Part shown: in pieces, positions 47,501-57,834 of the stretch
Layout: each line of letters opens with the position of its first letter
Numbering within the stretch: position 1 is the stretch's first letter
NCBI RefSeq assembly: GCF_958450345.1
Contig: NC_088782.1
Coordinates: forward strand, 122,433,980 to 122,497,979
Origin: Calliphora vicina
Taxonomy: Eukaryota > Arthropoda > Insecta > Diptera > Calliphoridae
Direction: 5' to 3'
DNA: 64,000 nucleotides
Position numbers and translations under genes: made by a program
The notes under the pieces: model-generated
Seen by the model: the letters and a program-made list of their open reading frames with translations, nothing else
Told to the model about the DNA's origin: nothing
The model's database searches: none

Positions 47501-49341
47501 AAAAGTAATTCTTAAAATATTAAACAATCAATAAAAAAACGGTTTTTAATCGATTAAAAATAATCGAATAAATTTTTTTTTTATTTTTAAACTATTTTAT
47601 ATGCCAAAAAGCAAATCCAAAAATTTTAACAATTCAACAAATCGGTTTTTAATCGATTACTTAATTCGAATAATTTATGTTTTCTTATTTTTACTGATTT
47701 TATTTAGAAGAAAGTAAATTTTAATAAATTTTTAATTGAATTAAATTATTCTTAGAAAATGAATGGACTTATTTAACCGAATAAAATTGTATTCTTTTAT
47801 TTTAATTCGAATAAATATTTTTTTCTTATTTTTTCATAAATTTAATTTTAGTTCATTTAAAATTTCCATAATTTATTCGAATAATTTAAAAAGTAATCGA
47901 TTAATTTAATCGAATAAAATTTTTTTTATATTTTTAAACAATTTTATATGACAAAAAATAAAAATAAAAAATTTTTAATATTCAGTAACAACCCGGTTTT
48001 TAATCGATTAAAAATAATCTATTAATTTAATATACCAAAAAATAAATCCAAAAATTTGAACAATTCAATAACAAAACGGGTTTTAATCGATTACTTAATT
48101 GGAATAATTTATGTTTTCTTATTTTTACTGATTTTATTTAGAAGAAAGTAAATTTTAATACATTTTTAATTGAATTATGTTTTAGTATAAAATTAATTTA
48201 ATCGAATAAAATTGTATTCTTTATTTTAATTCGATTAATTTAATCGAATAAATATTTTTTTCTTATTTTTTGATAAATTTATATGGACAAATTTAATTTT
48301 AATACATTAAAAATTTCCATAATTTATTCGAATAATTTAAAAAGTAATCGATTAATTTAATCGAATAAATTTTTTTTTTATATTTTTAAAAATTTTTTTA
48401 TGCCAAAAAAATAAATCTAAAAATGTTAACTATTTAAAAACAAACCGGTTTTTAATCGATTAAAAATAATCGATTAATTTAATCGAATAAAGTTTTTTTA
48501 TATTTTAAAACTATTTTAAATGCCAAAAAATAAATCAAAAAATTTTAACTATTCAATAACAAACCGGTTTTAATCGATTACTTTATTCGAATAATTTATT
48601 TTTTCTTAGTTTTTTACTGATTTTATTTGGAAAAAAGTTAATTTTAATCGATTTTTAATATATAAATGAATCGAATAAAATAGTTTTAAACGATTGAAAT
48701 ATTATTCGATTAATTTAATCAAATAAATCAAATTTTCTAATTGTTGTAACTAATTTTAATCATATAAAATTTGACTTTTCCCAATTTATTCGATTAATTT
48801 TGTCAATATGTATTCGTTTTTTCCAGGTCCTCAATTTAATCATTCTTATACTTTATCGCATTGGTGATGGCGGTGAATTCTTGGGGGTTGGCGGCACTTG
48901 GAATCTAAATGAGGAGAAGAGTGCAGATTGTGAAATAGTAGCATCTGGAGTAATGGTGGGCTTTTTCATTTACACCGGCTGTCATACTATTGCCTATTTG
49001 TTTGGCACCACCAAACACAAGAGGTAAGACGAAAGATACCTAAAATAAATATGAATTGAGTTGAAAATTCTAATACCGAAATTGTGTTTATCTTTTTCAG
49101 AGAATTATCCGACACCATTATGAATGTGGTGGGCACCTTCATGTGGATAGCTGTAGGCGGTACTGCTTTGCACTACTGGAAGGGTTACATGAAGGACAAT
49201 GATTTCTTGTATGTGGCCTCTGAGAGACAAGTTGGCATTGCCATGGGTGCTTTGTGTGTTATAGAGGGTGCCTTGTATCTATTGGATACGGTATTGGCCT
49301 GCATACATTATTCCAAGGGAGATTCCGATTATGTGCAATAA
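44511..49341 (+). CDS. Ssk: Snakeskin, smooth septate junction protein (three coding exons)
   Basis: Joined exons 44,511-44,561, 48,827-49,023 and 49,101-49,341 give 162 residues, the length I recall for Drosophila Ssk. The protein has four predicted membrane segments (about residues 8-27, 55-75, 88-107 and 127-150), a first outer loop with the family block GEFLGVGGTWNLNEE (33-47) and a short C-terminal tail. No signal peptide is expected. Known role: with Mesh and Tsp2A, Ssk builds the smooth septate junctions that seal endodermal epithelia (midgut, Malpighian tubules). The start codon lies in a good context (GAAAACATGG). Intron 1 is 4.27 kb and packed with repeats; intron 2 is 77 bp. All splice sites are GT-AG. 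The reading frame is intact with no stop or frameshift. Identification rests on motif recognition, not a search. Confidence 0.92.
45005..45700 (+). repeat. TTATCCG repeats in Ssk intron 1
   Basis: Three diverged monomers carry TTATCCGCTATTATCCGCG or shorter clusters near 45,046, 45,361 and 45,658, each preceded by TTTTTCCGCCTTAAATAAGC or a close variant (CCCGGCTTAAATAAACC). They belong to the same family as the array at 41-43.4 kb, so this repeat lies on both sides of Ssk exon 1. Confidence 0.75.
46440..48790 (+). repeat. AACCGGTT / TAATCGATTA repeat field
   Basis: Diverged repeats built from an AAACCGGTTTTTAATCGATT head, AATCGATTAATTTAATCGAA, and A/T spacers such as TTTTTATATGCCAAAAAATA. 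Exact AACCGGTT occurs at 46,458, 46,773, 46,909, 47,303, 48,443 and 48,562, with one-base variants at about 47,193, 47,538, 47,639, 47,993 and 48,077. TAATCGATTA or close variants occur more than a dozen times. Spacing is irregular (roughly 85 to 400 bp). Confidence 0.8.
48827..49023 (+). CDS. Ssk: Ssk coding exon 2
   Basis: Begins after TTTTTTCCAG and ends AAGAG before the donor GTAAGA. It encodes residues 18-82 and two bases of Arg83: the rest of membrane segment 1, the first outer loop and membrane segment 2. The phase-2 junction is completed by the first A of exon 3. Confidence 0.92.
49101..49341 (+). CDS. Ssk: Ssk coding exon 3
   Basis: Begins after the acceptor TTTATCTTTTTCAG and ends at TAA (49,339-49,341). 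It encodes Arg83 to Gln162: membrane segments 3 and 4 and the short acidic/polar tail SKGDSDYVQ. Confidence 0.92.
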
Positions 49342-50084
49342 ATGAACAAATTTAGAAGATGAGAGGAGTGCAGAGAGACAGAGAGAAGGAGGAGGAGGGA
49401 ACATCATGTTTAGAACAGCAACAAACGAATATAAACTATTTTTTTTTTCATATAATTTTTACAACATAAGTTCAAATTAGTTTTAAAATAATTTTGCCCG
49501 TTAGTTTTTTCATTAAAAATCTAAACAAAAAAGAAAATTTTTAAATAATTGTACAAAAAATCAATAAGATTTTTAATTGAAAATTAAATCAAAGAGATTT
49601 TTTTTAAATATTTTTAAATTAAAACACCACAAAAATTGTCACTGGCATTTTTATTTATGAACATTTTATGAAATTTCAACTCCCAGCAATCATTTACATA
49701 TTTTTAATATATTTTGTTTAAATTACTATCACCTTATTATTTTCTATAACAATAAAGATTTTTTTAGTTAAAAAAACTAGGTTAAGAAAATGTTTCCTTA
49801 CAAAAACTATTGATTTTGAATTGAACAAACATTTTATTAAATTTGCCGAGGGAAGAATCTCATCCATACAGTTTACCCATTTTAAGAGTGATATTTTTGA
49901 GAAAAACTGTTAAATTCTAACCTCACTTTTGCTTGTGACAACAAATTATCCAGGGTTACATTTTGTCTTTAAAACAGGGTTGATTTAAATTGTAGTTCAC
50001 ATAGAATTAAAGCATAACTTAAGGCTTTAAAACAAAAATAAAGAGCTTCACCAAGGTCGACATTTTTTTATTCTACACCATTAC
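49342..50084 (+). other. Ssk 3' UTR and flank
   Basis: A GA-rich patch (AGAGGAGTGCAGAGAGACAG) follows the stop, then AT-rich sequence. The 3' end is not fixed by the sequence alone; candidate signals are listed separately. Confidence 0.5.
49751..49756 (+). terminator. candidate poly(A) signal of Ssk
   Basis: AATAAA 410 nt after the stop, followed by a T-rich stretch. A variant ATTAAA lies earlier at 49,512-49,517. Another AATAAA lies at about 50,036, and many more occur in the 35-bp array that follows. Confidence 0.4.
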
Positions 50085-52110
50085 ATTATATAAAGAGCTA
50101 TGATTGAAGCTAAAATATGACTTTGAAAAGAACTACGATTGAAGCTAAAATTTAACTTTGTAAAGACCTACGATTTAAGCTAAAATTGGACCTTTTAAAG
50201 ACCTAAGATTGGAACTAAATTGAACTTTATAAAGACCTAAGATTGAAGCTAAATTTAAACTTTATAAAGACCTATGATTGAAGCGAAATTTTAACTATAG
50301 AAAGACCTATGATTGAAGCTAAATTTTAACTTTATAAAGACCTAAGATTGAATGTAAAATTGAACTTAATAAAGACCTAAGATTGAAGCTAAAATTGAGC
50401 TATAAAAAGACCTATGATTGAAGCTAAAATTGAACTTAATAAATAACTAAGATTGAACATAATAAAGACCTAAGATTGATGCTAAAATTGAACTTAATAA
50501 AGACCTACGATTGGAGCTAAAATTGAACTCCATAAAGACCTAACATTGGAGCTAAAATTGAACTATAGAAAGAACTAAGATTGAAGCTAAAATTGAACTT
50601 AATAAAGACCTACGATTGGAGCTAAAATCTAACTTTATAAAGACCTACGATTGAAGCTAAAATTGAACTTTATACAGACCTAAGATTGGAGTTAAAATTG
50701 AACTTTATAAAGACCTAAGATTGAAGCTAAAATTGAACTTAATAAAGACCTAAGATTGAAGCTAAATTTGAGCTATAGAAAGACCTGAGATTGCAGCTAA
50801 AATTGAACTTTATAAAGACCTAAGATTGAAGCTAAAATTTACCTTAATAAAGACCTACGATTGGAGCTAAAATCTAACTTTATAAAGACCTACGATTGAA
50901 GCTAAAATTTAACTTTTTACAGACCTAAGATTGGAGCTAAAATTGAACTTTATACAGACCTAAGATTGAAGCTAAAATTGAACTTAATAAAGGCCTAAGA
51001 TTGAAGCTAAAATTGAACTTTATAAAGACCTAAGATTGAAGCCAAAATTGAACTTTATAAAGACCTAAGATTGAACTTTATAAAGACTTAAGATTGATGC
51101 TAAAATTTAACTTTATAAAGAGCTAAGATTGAAGCTAAAATTGAACTTAATAAAGACCAAAGATTGAAGCTAAAATTGAACTATAGAAAGACCTATGATT
51201 GAAGATAAAATTAAACTTAATAATGACCAAAGATTGAACTTAATAAAGACCTGTGATTGAAGCTAAAATTCACCTTAATAAAGCCCTAAGATTGAAGCTA
51301 AAATTGAACTTTATAAAGACCTAAGATTGAAGCTAAAATTGAACTTTATAAAGACCTAAGATTGAAGCTAAATTTGAGCTATAGAAATACCTGAGATTGG
51401 AGCTAAAATTGAACTTTATAAAGACCTAAGATAGAAGCTAAATTTGAGCTATAGAAAGACCTAAGACTGAAGCTAAAATTGAACTTTATAAACACTTAAG
51501 ATTGATGCTAAAATTTAACTTTATAAAGACCTAAGATTGAAGCTAAAATTGAACTTTATAAAGACCTAAGATTGAAGCTAAATTTGAGCTATAGAAAGAC
51601 CTCAGATTGGAGCTAAAATTTAACTTTATAAACCCCTATGATTTAAGCTAAAATTGAACTTTATAAAGACCTAAGATTGAAGCTAAATTTGAGCTATAGA
51701 AAGACCTGAGATTGAAGCTAAATATGAACTTTATAAAGACCTAAGATTGAAGCTAAATTTGAGCTATAGAAAGACCTGAGATTGGAGCTAAAATTGAACT
51801 TTATAAAGACCTAAGATTGAAGATAAAATTGAACTTTATAATGACTTAAGATTGAAGATAAAATTGAACACAATAAATCCTTAAGATTGAAGCTAAAATT
51901 GAACTTAATAAAGACCTAAGATTGAAGCTAAAATTGAACTTTATAAAGACCTAAGATTGAAGATAAATTTGAGCTATAGAAACTCCTGAGATTGAAGCTA
52001 AGATTGAACTTAATAAAACCCTAAGATTGAAGCAAAAATTTAACTTTCTACAGGGCTATGATAGAAGCTAAAATTGAACTTTAAAAAGACTTACAACTGA
52101 AGATAAACGA
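50085..52110 (+). repeat. 35-bp satellite, block 1
   Basis: About 57 units of 35 bp, each beginning CTAAGATTGAAGCTAAAATT and continuing GAACTTTATAAAGAC. Common variants are GAACTTAATAAAGAC, GAGCTATAGAAAGAC and CTATGATTGAAG. Divergence is moderate and scattered, with a few shortened units. There is no coding potential. The AATAAAGAC variant places a poly(A) hexamer on the + strand in many units. Confidence 0.92.
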
Positions 52111-52890
52111 ATTGAAAATTTTTCGGTTTTAATTTAAGAAAAACTCAGTGTTTTTAAGAAAATATAAAACTACACATTGACCATTAAAATGTTAGTCATT
52201 TATATCTTGAATTAGTTGCTAGGTCATTAAACTTGTGACCCCAATGTAGGCTCTTTTTTGCCAAAACCAAAAATACAATTTATTTTAATAATTAAATTTC
52301 TCCAAGAAAACATCTGTTTGTCATAAATTAATTTAACATTTTTATAACATTTATATTTCAGTTGTTTCCTTTTTAATTAAAAAAAACTGTCTCATAATAT
52401 CACCCCAAACACATTATATTTGTCAGTCATTCATTCATTCATTCCCTCATCCATTCATTAACTTTTAATGAATAGAAAAAAGCGCGCCATACTTTTCAAT
52501 ATCAGACAATTGTCTCAAATAATTTGGCGTAGTAGTCTTAATTAAACTTGACTCAAAACAAATATTTAAAGACGTTTAATATCAATTATTACAAGAAACA
52601 TACAAAATAATAGTGTTTATAAGAAAAGAGGAGTGTGAAATGAATAAATTTTAATTAAAGAAATAGCTATTATCCTAATATTAAATTTATACACGAGAAA
52701 TTTGCGATCATGGAAAATAAAAGAGATCTTATTACGCCAAGGTTTTAAACCAAAGCCGATTAGTTCAAAAACTTATGAATCGTAAATGGAGAAACATTAC
52801 GAATCTATTCAAACGAGTCATTGAACGATCGGTAAGAGCTACTGTTCCTCATCATCTCTCGAATCAGTATATAAAAACTCAATCTTGAGG
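52111..52890. other. unique spacer inside the 35-bp satellite
   Basis: About 780 bp without the 35-bp unit. The right part (52,670-52,880) is less AT-rich and contains TATATAAAA at about 52,870. I recognise no gene, TIR or poly-A tail. It may be the ancestral single-copy sequence between two array blocks or an inserted element. Confidence 0.5.
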
Positions 52891-55771
52891 TACTTACAGG
52901 TCTACGATTAAACTAAAACAAATTTGAACTATAGAAAGACCTGAGATTAAAGCCAAAATTGAACTTTATAAAGACCTAAGACTGAAGCTAAATTTGAACT
53001 AACATATTGAAGCTCTAATTTAACCTTATAAAGACCTATGATTGAAGCTAAAATTGAACTTAATAAAGACCTAAGATTGAAGCTAAATTTGAACTATAGA
53101 AAGACCTATGATTGAAGCTAAAATTGAACTTTATAAAGACCTATGATTGAAGCTAAAATTGAACTTAATAAAGACCTGAGATTGAAGCTAAAATTGAACT
53201 TTATAAAAACCTAAGATTGAAGCTAAAATTGAACTTAATAAAGACCTAAGATTGAAGCTAAATTTGAACTATAGAAAGACCTATGATTGAAGCTAAAATT
53301 GAACTTTATAAAGACCTATGATTGAAGCTAAAATTGAACTTAATAAAGACCTAAGATTGAAGCTAAAATTGAACTTTATAAAGACTTAAGATTGAAGCTA
53401 AATTTGAACTATAGAAAGACCTATGATTGAAGCTAAAATTGAACTACAGAAACACCTAAGATTGAAGCTAAATTTGAACTTAATAAAGACCTAAGATTGA
53501 AGCTAAAATTGAACTTAATAAAGACCTAAGATTGAAGCTAAATTTGAACTATAGAAAGACCTATGATTGAAGCTAAAATTGAACTTTATAAAGACCTATG
53601 ATTGAAGCTAAAATTGAACTTAATAAAGACCTAAGATTGAAGCTAAAATTGAACTTTATAAAGACTTAAGATTGAAGCTAAATTTGAACTATAGAAAGAC
53701 CTATGATTGAAGCTAAAATTGAACTACAGAAACACCTAAGATTGAAGCTAAATTTGAACTTAATAAAGACCTAAGATTGAAGCTAAAATTGAACTTAATA
53801 AAGACCTAAGATTGAAGCTAAATTTGAACTATAGAAAGACCTATGATTGAAGCTAAAATTGAACTTTATAAAGACTTAAGATTGAAGCTAAATTTGAACT
53901 ATAGAAAGACCTATGATTGAAGCTAAAATTGAACTACAGAAACACCTAAGATTGAAGCTAAATTTGAACTTAATAAAGACCTAAGATTGAAGCTAAAATT
54001 GAACTTAATAAAGACCTAAGATTGAAGCTAAATTTGAACTATAGAAAGACCTAAGATTGAAGCTAAAATTGAACTTTATAAAGACTTAAGATTGAAGCTA
54101 AATTTGAACTATAGAAAGACCTATGATTGAAGCTAAAATTGAACTACAGAAACACCTAAGATTGAAGCTAAATTTGAACTTAATAAAGACCTAAGATTGA
54201 AGCTAAAATTGAACTTAATAAAGACCTAAGATTGAAGCTAAATTTGAACTATAGAAAGACCTATGATTGAAGCTAAAATTGAACTTTATAAAGACTTAAG
54301 ATTGAAGCTAAATTTGAACTATAGAAAGACCTATGATTGAAGCTAAAATTGAACTACAGAAACACCTAAGATTGAAGCTAAATTTGAACTTAATAAAGAC
54401 CTAAGATTGAAGCTAAAATTGAACTTAATAAAGACCTAAGATTGAAGCTAAATTTGAACTATAGAAAGACCTAAGATTGAAGCTAAAATTGAACTTTATA
54501 AAGACTTAAGATTGAAGCTAAATTTGAACTATAGAAAGACCTATGATTGAAGCTAAAATTGAACTACAGAAACACCTAAGATTGAAGCTAAATTTGAACT
54601 TAATAAAGACCTAAGATTGAAGCTAAAATTGAACTTAATAAAGACCTATGATTGAAGCTAAACTTGAACTTTATAAAGACCTAAGATTGAAGCTAAAATT
54701 GAACTAAATAAAGACCTAAGATTGAAGCTAAAATTGAACTACAGAAAGACCTGCGATTGAAGCTAAAATTTAACTTAATAAATATCTAAAACGGAAGCTC
54801 AAATTGAACCTTATAAAGACGTATGATTGAAGCTAAAATTGAACTTTATAAAGACATAAGATTGAAGCTAAATTTGAACTTTATAAAGACCTTTGATTGA
54901 AGCTAAATTTGAACTATAGTAAGACCTAAGATTGGAGCTAAAATTGAACTTTATAAAGACCTGAGATTGAAGCTAAAATTGAACTATAGGAAGACCTATG
55001 ATTGAAGCTAAAATTTAACTTAATAAAGACCTAAGATTGAAGCTCAAATTGAACCATATAAAGACCTATGATTGAAGCCTAAATTTAACTTTATAAAGAC
55101 CTAAGATGGAAGCTCAAAATTAACCTTATAAAGACCTATGATTGAAGCTAAAATTTAAGTTAATAAAGACCTTAGATTGAAGCTAAAATTGAACTTTATA
55201 AAGACATAAGATTAAAGCTAAATTTGAACTTTATAAAGACCTTTGATTGAAGCTATATTTTAACTATAGAAAGACCTATGATTGAAGCTAAAATTGAACT
55301 ATAAAAAGACCTAAGATTGAAGCTAAAACTTACCTAAATAAAGACCTAAGATTGAAGCTAAATTTTAACTTTATAAAGACCTAAGATTGAAGCTATAATT
55401 TAATCTTTTAAAGACTTATGATTGAAGCTAAAATTTAACTATAAAAAGACCTAAGATAGAAGCTAAAAATGAACTTAATAAAGACCTAAGATTGAAGCTA
55501 AAATTCAATTTAATAAACACCTAAGATTGAAGCTTAAATTGAACTATAGAAAGACCTAAGATTAAAGCCAAAATTGAACTTTATAAAGACCTAGGATTGA
55601 AGCCAAAATTGAGCTTTAATTGAGCAAAATTTGACCTTAATAAAGACCTAAGATTGAAACTAAAATTAAACTCTAGAAAGACCTACAATTCAAGCTAAAA
55701 TTTAACTTAATAAAGACCTAGGATTGAAGCTAAAATTTAACTTAATAAAGACCTAGGATTGAAGCTAAAAA
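52891..55771 (+). repeat. 35-bp satellite, block 2 with 210-bp higher-order repeat
   Basis: About 82 units of the same 35-bp family. In the central part the distinctive GAACTACAGAAACACC unit returns at 53,441, 53,721, 53,931, 54,141, 54,351 and 54,561: one step of 280 and four of 210 bp, which are 8 and 6 units. Outside 53.0-54.7 kb the units are more diverged. The last unit ends about 6 bp before the splice-donor consensus of the - strand gene. Confidence 0.92.
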
Positions 55772-55776
55772 TGACC

Positions 55777-55782
55777 ACTTAC
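55777..55782 (-). promoter_or_regulatory. 5' splice site of the - strand gene
   Basis: Read on the - strand the junction is CAG|GTAAGTGG, a near-perfect donor, right after codon 487 (phase 0). Without splicing the frame would stop five codons later at TAG. The 35-bp satellite begins immediately inside this intron. Confidence 0.8.
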
Positions 55783-57243
55783 CTGAACTTTAACTGCTGC
55801 ATCCACAACATCCTGACCCGCCTTCGTACGTCCCGCACTGGTCTGACTGCAGCAACGCTTATAGTACGGCCTCTTGGTGGCCGTCAATGGTGTCGACGCC
55901 AAATCCAATATATCCACTAAATCACTATCTAATATATACGAATTACGCGAAATATCATTAAGTAACTCGAGTTTGCGCGAATCTAAACTTTCACGATACA
56001 CATTACGCGGTTTATCCAAATTATGCTCATAGTCCGGATCCATTTGGAAACTATTACGCGAGGCACTGCGACGTTTGGCCAATTCGCGCGCGGAGCCATG
56101 CAATGATGAAGATGTTTTACGCCTGCGCACTACCGTTTGGGGTGTGATGAAGGGTGAAGTGGCCGTGGCATTGGAGGGTGTAGAGGGTGAGGGTAATATA
56201 TAGGAAGAATTATCGGATATTAAAGAGTTGTCGGGTATGATGGAGGAATTTAGTGAAGGATCCATTAGACTAACTTGTGAGAGTTTACGTTCCAATTGCT
56301 TTTCATAGGTATTGAATTTGTCATAGTCGATAAAGGACATATTCTCATAACTGACCATATTGTCGACAGCCTGCAGGGACTGCAGCGAGGCCCGCCACTT
56401 GTCATTTAATTTATCCTTTTTCTTTTCGGAGCTTAAGCCGAATGTGGTTTTAAAGGAGGATATTAAGGTGGAAGATCTACGTTTCTTGAAGTTGGCCACT
56501 GGATCAAAGGCTGCATCTTGGCTTAAGATCGGCGTAGAGCTTTTACGCGTTTGCGATGGTGAACACTCTACGGGCGTAGAGGTGGCCTGATTAGACATGG
56601 ATTGTGGCCTTAATGGGGTATTATTGTTCTCATTAGTTTCTATGGAATTTTTGCGTGGCGAAGCCGGTGAGGTGGGATCTTCTTCTGATAGTTGTTCCAG
56701 TTGAGGCTCTATAAGACTGCGACGATTTGTTCGTCGGGGTAAAATCATGGAACGACTGCGGGTAAATTTAAACGGCAACTCACTGTCATCTTCGATTTTA
56801 TTAAGACTCTCCTTACTGCTGGTTATCGAATTGATAAGCTTCGAGAGTTTGCCTTTCAAAGAGAAACTGCCGGATCTCTCAAATTTGGCTGGGCCAGCGG
56901 CTAAAAGTGTGGGGGAATTCCCACCGATAAGTTGCTTTTGTAGCTGTTGTTGTTCATAGTATTCTCGGAATTTTTGACTGACATTTGTGGGATGGTTATT
57001 GTTGGTCTCATTAACATTGTTATTGTTGTTGTTGTTGTTTGCATTGATATTGTTATTGTTGTGATTAATGGCAGTTCCAGTGGGGGAATGCTTGGAGATT
57101 TTGGCAGTTTGTAAAGCATTTTTTTGGTTCTTGTTCAATTGTTCCGTTTCGATTTTGGTCTTTTGTAGCTGTTGTTTTTTCACCAACTTTTGTTGTTTCT
57201 TTTGAGCCTTAACGGCCGCTTTGGTATCACGCGTCGAATTCAT
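55783..57243 (-). CDS. first coding exon of an unrecognised Ser/Arg-rich protein (partial)
   Basis: 487 codons from ATG (context CCACAATGAAT) to the donor at 55,782; the rest of the protein is not identified in the window. Visible parts: a Lys/Gln-rich N-terminus (residues 8-45), Asn-rich runs (61-83), a Gln-rich patch (97-104), a block around SGSFSLKGKLSKLINSITSS (124-143), and many basic-Ser/Thr sites typical of phosphorylated tails (RSRSM 162-166, RRSST 255-259, RRRKTSSS 373-380, RRSAS 391-395). A longer ordered-looking stretch is at 281-328. No catalytic domain or membrane segment is visible, so this looks like a disordered regulatory N-terminus, possibly of a cytoskeletal or signalling protein. 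Codon use and complexity are clearly gene-like, unlike the surroundings. I cannot name an ortholog. Confidence 0.85.
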
Positions 57244-57312
57244 TGTGGTTTAAGCCAAATGCTGACTACAAAATTGAAAACTCAAATCCCGTTTCGAAGC
57301 CCTCATGGGTAG
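57244..57312 (-). other. 5' UTR part of the - strand gene with a uORF
   Basis: On the - strand TTTCTTTTTAG|CTACCC gives a plausible acceptor, placing the exon start at 57,312. A complete upstream frame of 18 codons plus stop (57,306-57,250) ends 6 nt before the main ATG and is in the same frame. The TAA between them prevents N-terminal extension. Confidence 0.6.
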
Positions 57313-57834
57313 CTAAAAAGAAAGGAAACAAATTAACAAATAAGTTAAAATTTCTTTAAACGAAATTTCTTTATTATTACTAATTTTTTTGCTTAAAAAT
57401 TCCCCTCTTAAAATTCATTGCTTTATTTTCTTATCAATTTTAATTTAATATTGTATAAAAAAAAAACTGTCGTTGTTGATCATGGCACAGTTAAAAACAT
57501 CAACATGTTACTGATTAGATTTGTTTAACAAAAAAAAAAATAAATTATTAGGGATTTTATAACACCCCACCCCTTGTTTTGCAAAATCAATTATTGATTT
57601 TTTTTTTGTTTTTATATTTAAGAATTTACGCTGAGTATTAGTTTGTGCTGTACTTTAAACCATATTTTACATTCATACTAAATTAAAACGAAAATAGATA
57701 AAAAATTGTATCAAACTTTTGTTTGTGATAAAGAAATTTACTTAATAATTCACAATATCAATATCATGTAATAAAGAGTGCTTGAGTTTAATAGTAATAA
57801 TACAATCAATGAAATAAATTCAAAAATCCAAGGT
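57313..57834. other. AT-rich stretch upstream of the - strand gene exon
   Basis: Probably intron 5' of the coding exon, given the acceptor at 57,313-57,314. It contains T- and A-runs only; no further exon is recognised. Confidence 0.45.

Larger units (their letters stand above)
44562..48826 (+). other. Ssk intron 1, repeat-filled
   Basis: A 4,265-bp phase-0 intron, donor GTAGGA and acceptor TATTCGTTTTTTCCAG. It contains a unique AT-rich part (44,600-45,000), degenerate TTATCCG repeats (45,005-45,700), a mixed part (45,700-46,440) and the AACCGGTT/TAATCGATTA repeat field (46,440-48,790) that ends about 30 bp before exon 2. Confidence 0.85.

Noticed and set aside
48800..48826. ATG upstream of Ssk exon 2 as the gene start
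   Set aside because: The TTTTTTCCAG acceptor lies between this ATG and the conserved sequence, and a 17-codon exon 1 at 44,511 restores the family N-terminus and the length of 162 residues.
56360..57119. Open frames on either strand overlapping the - strand exon
   Set aside because: Shadows of the 487-codon exon. The long frame has the start context, the splice donor and gene-like composition; the others do not.
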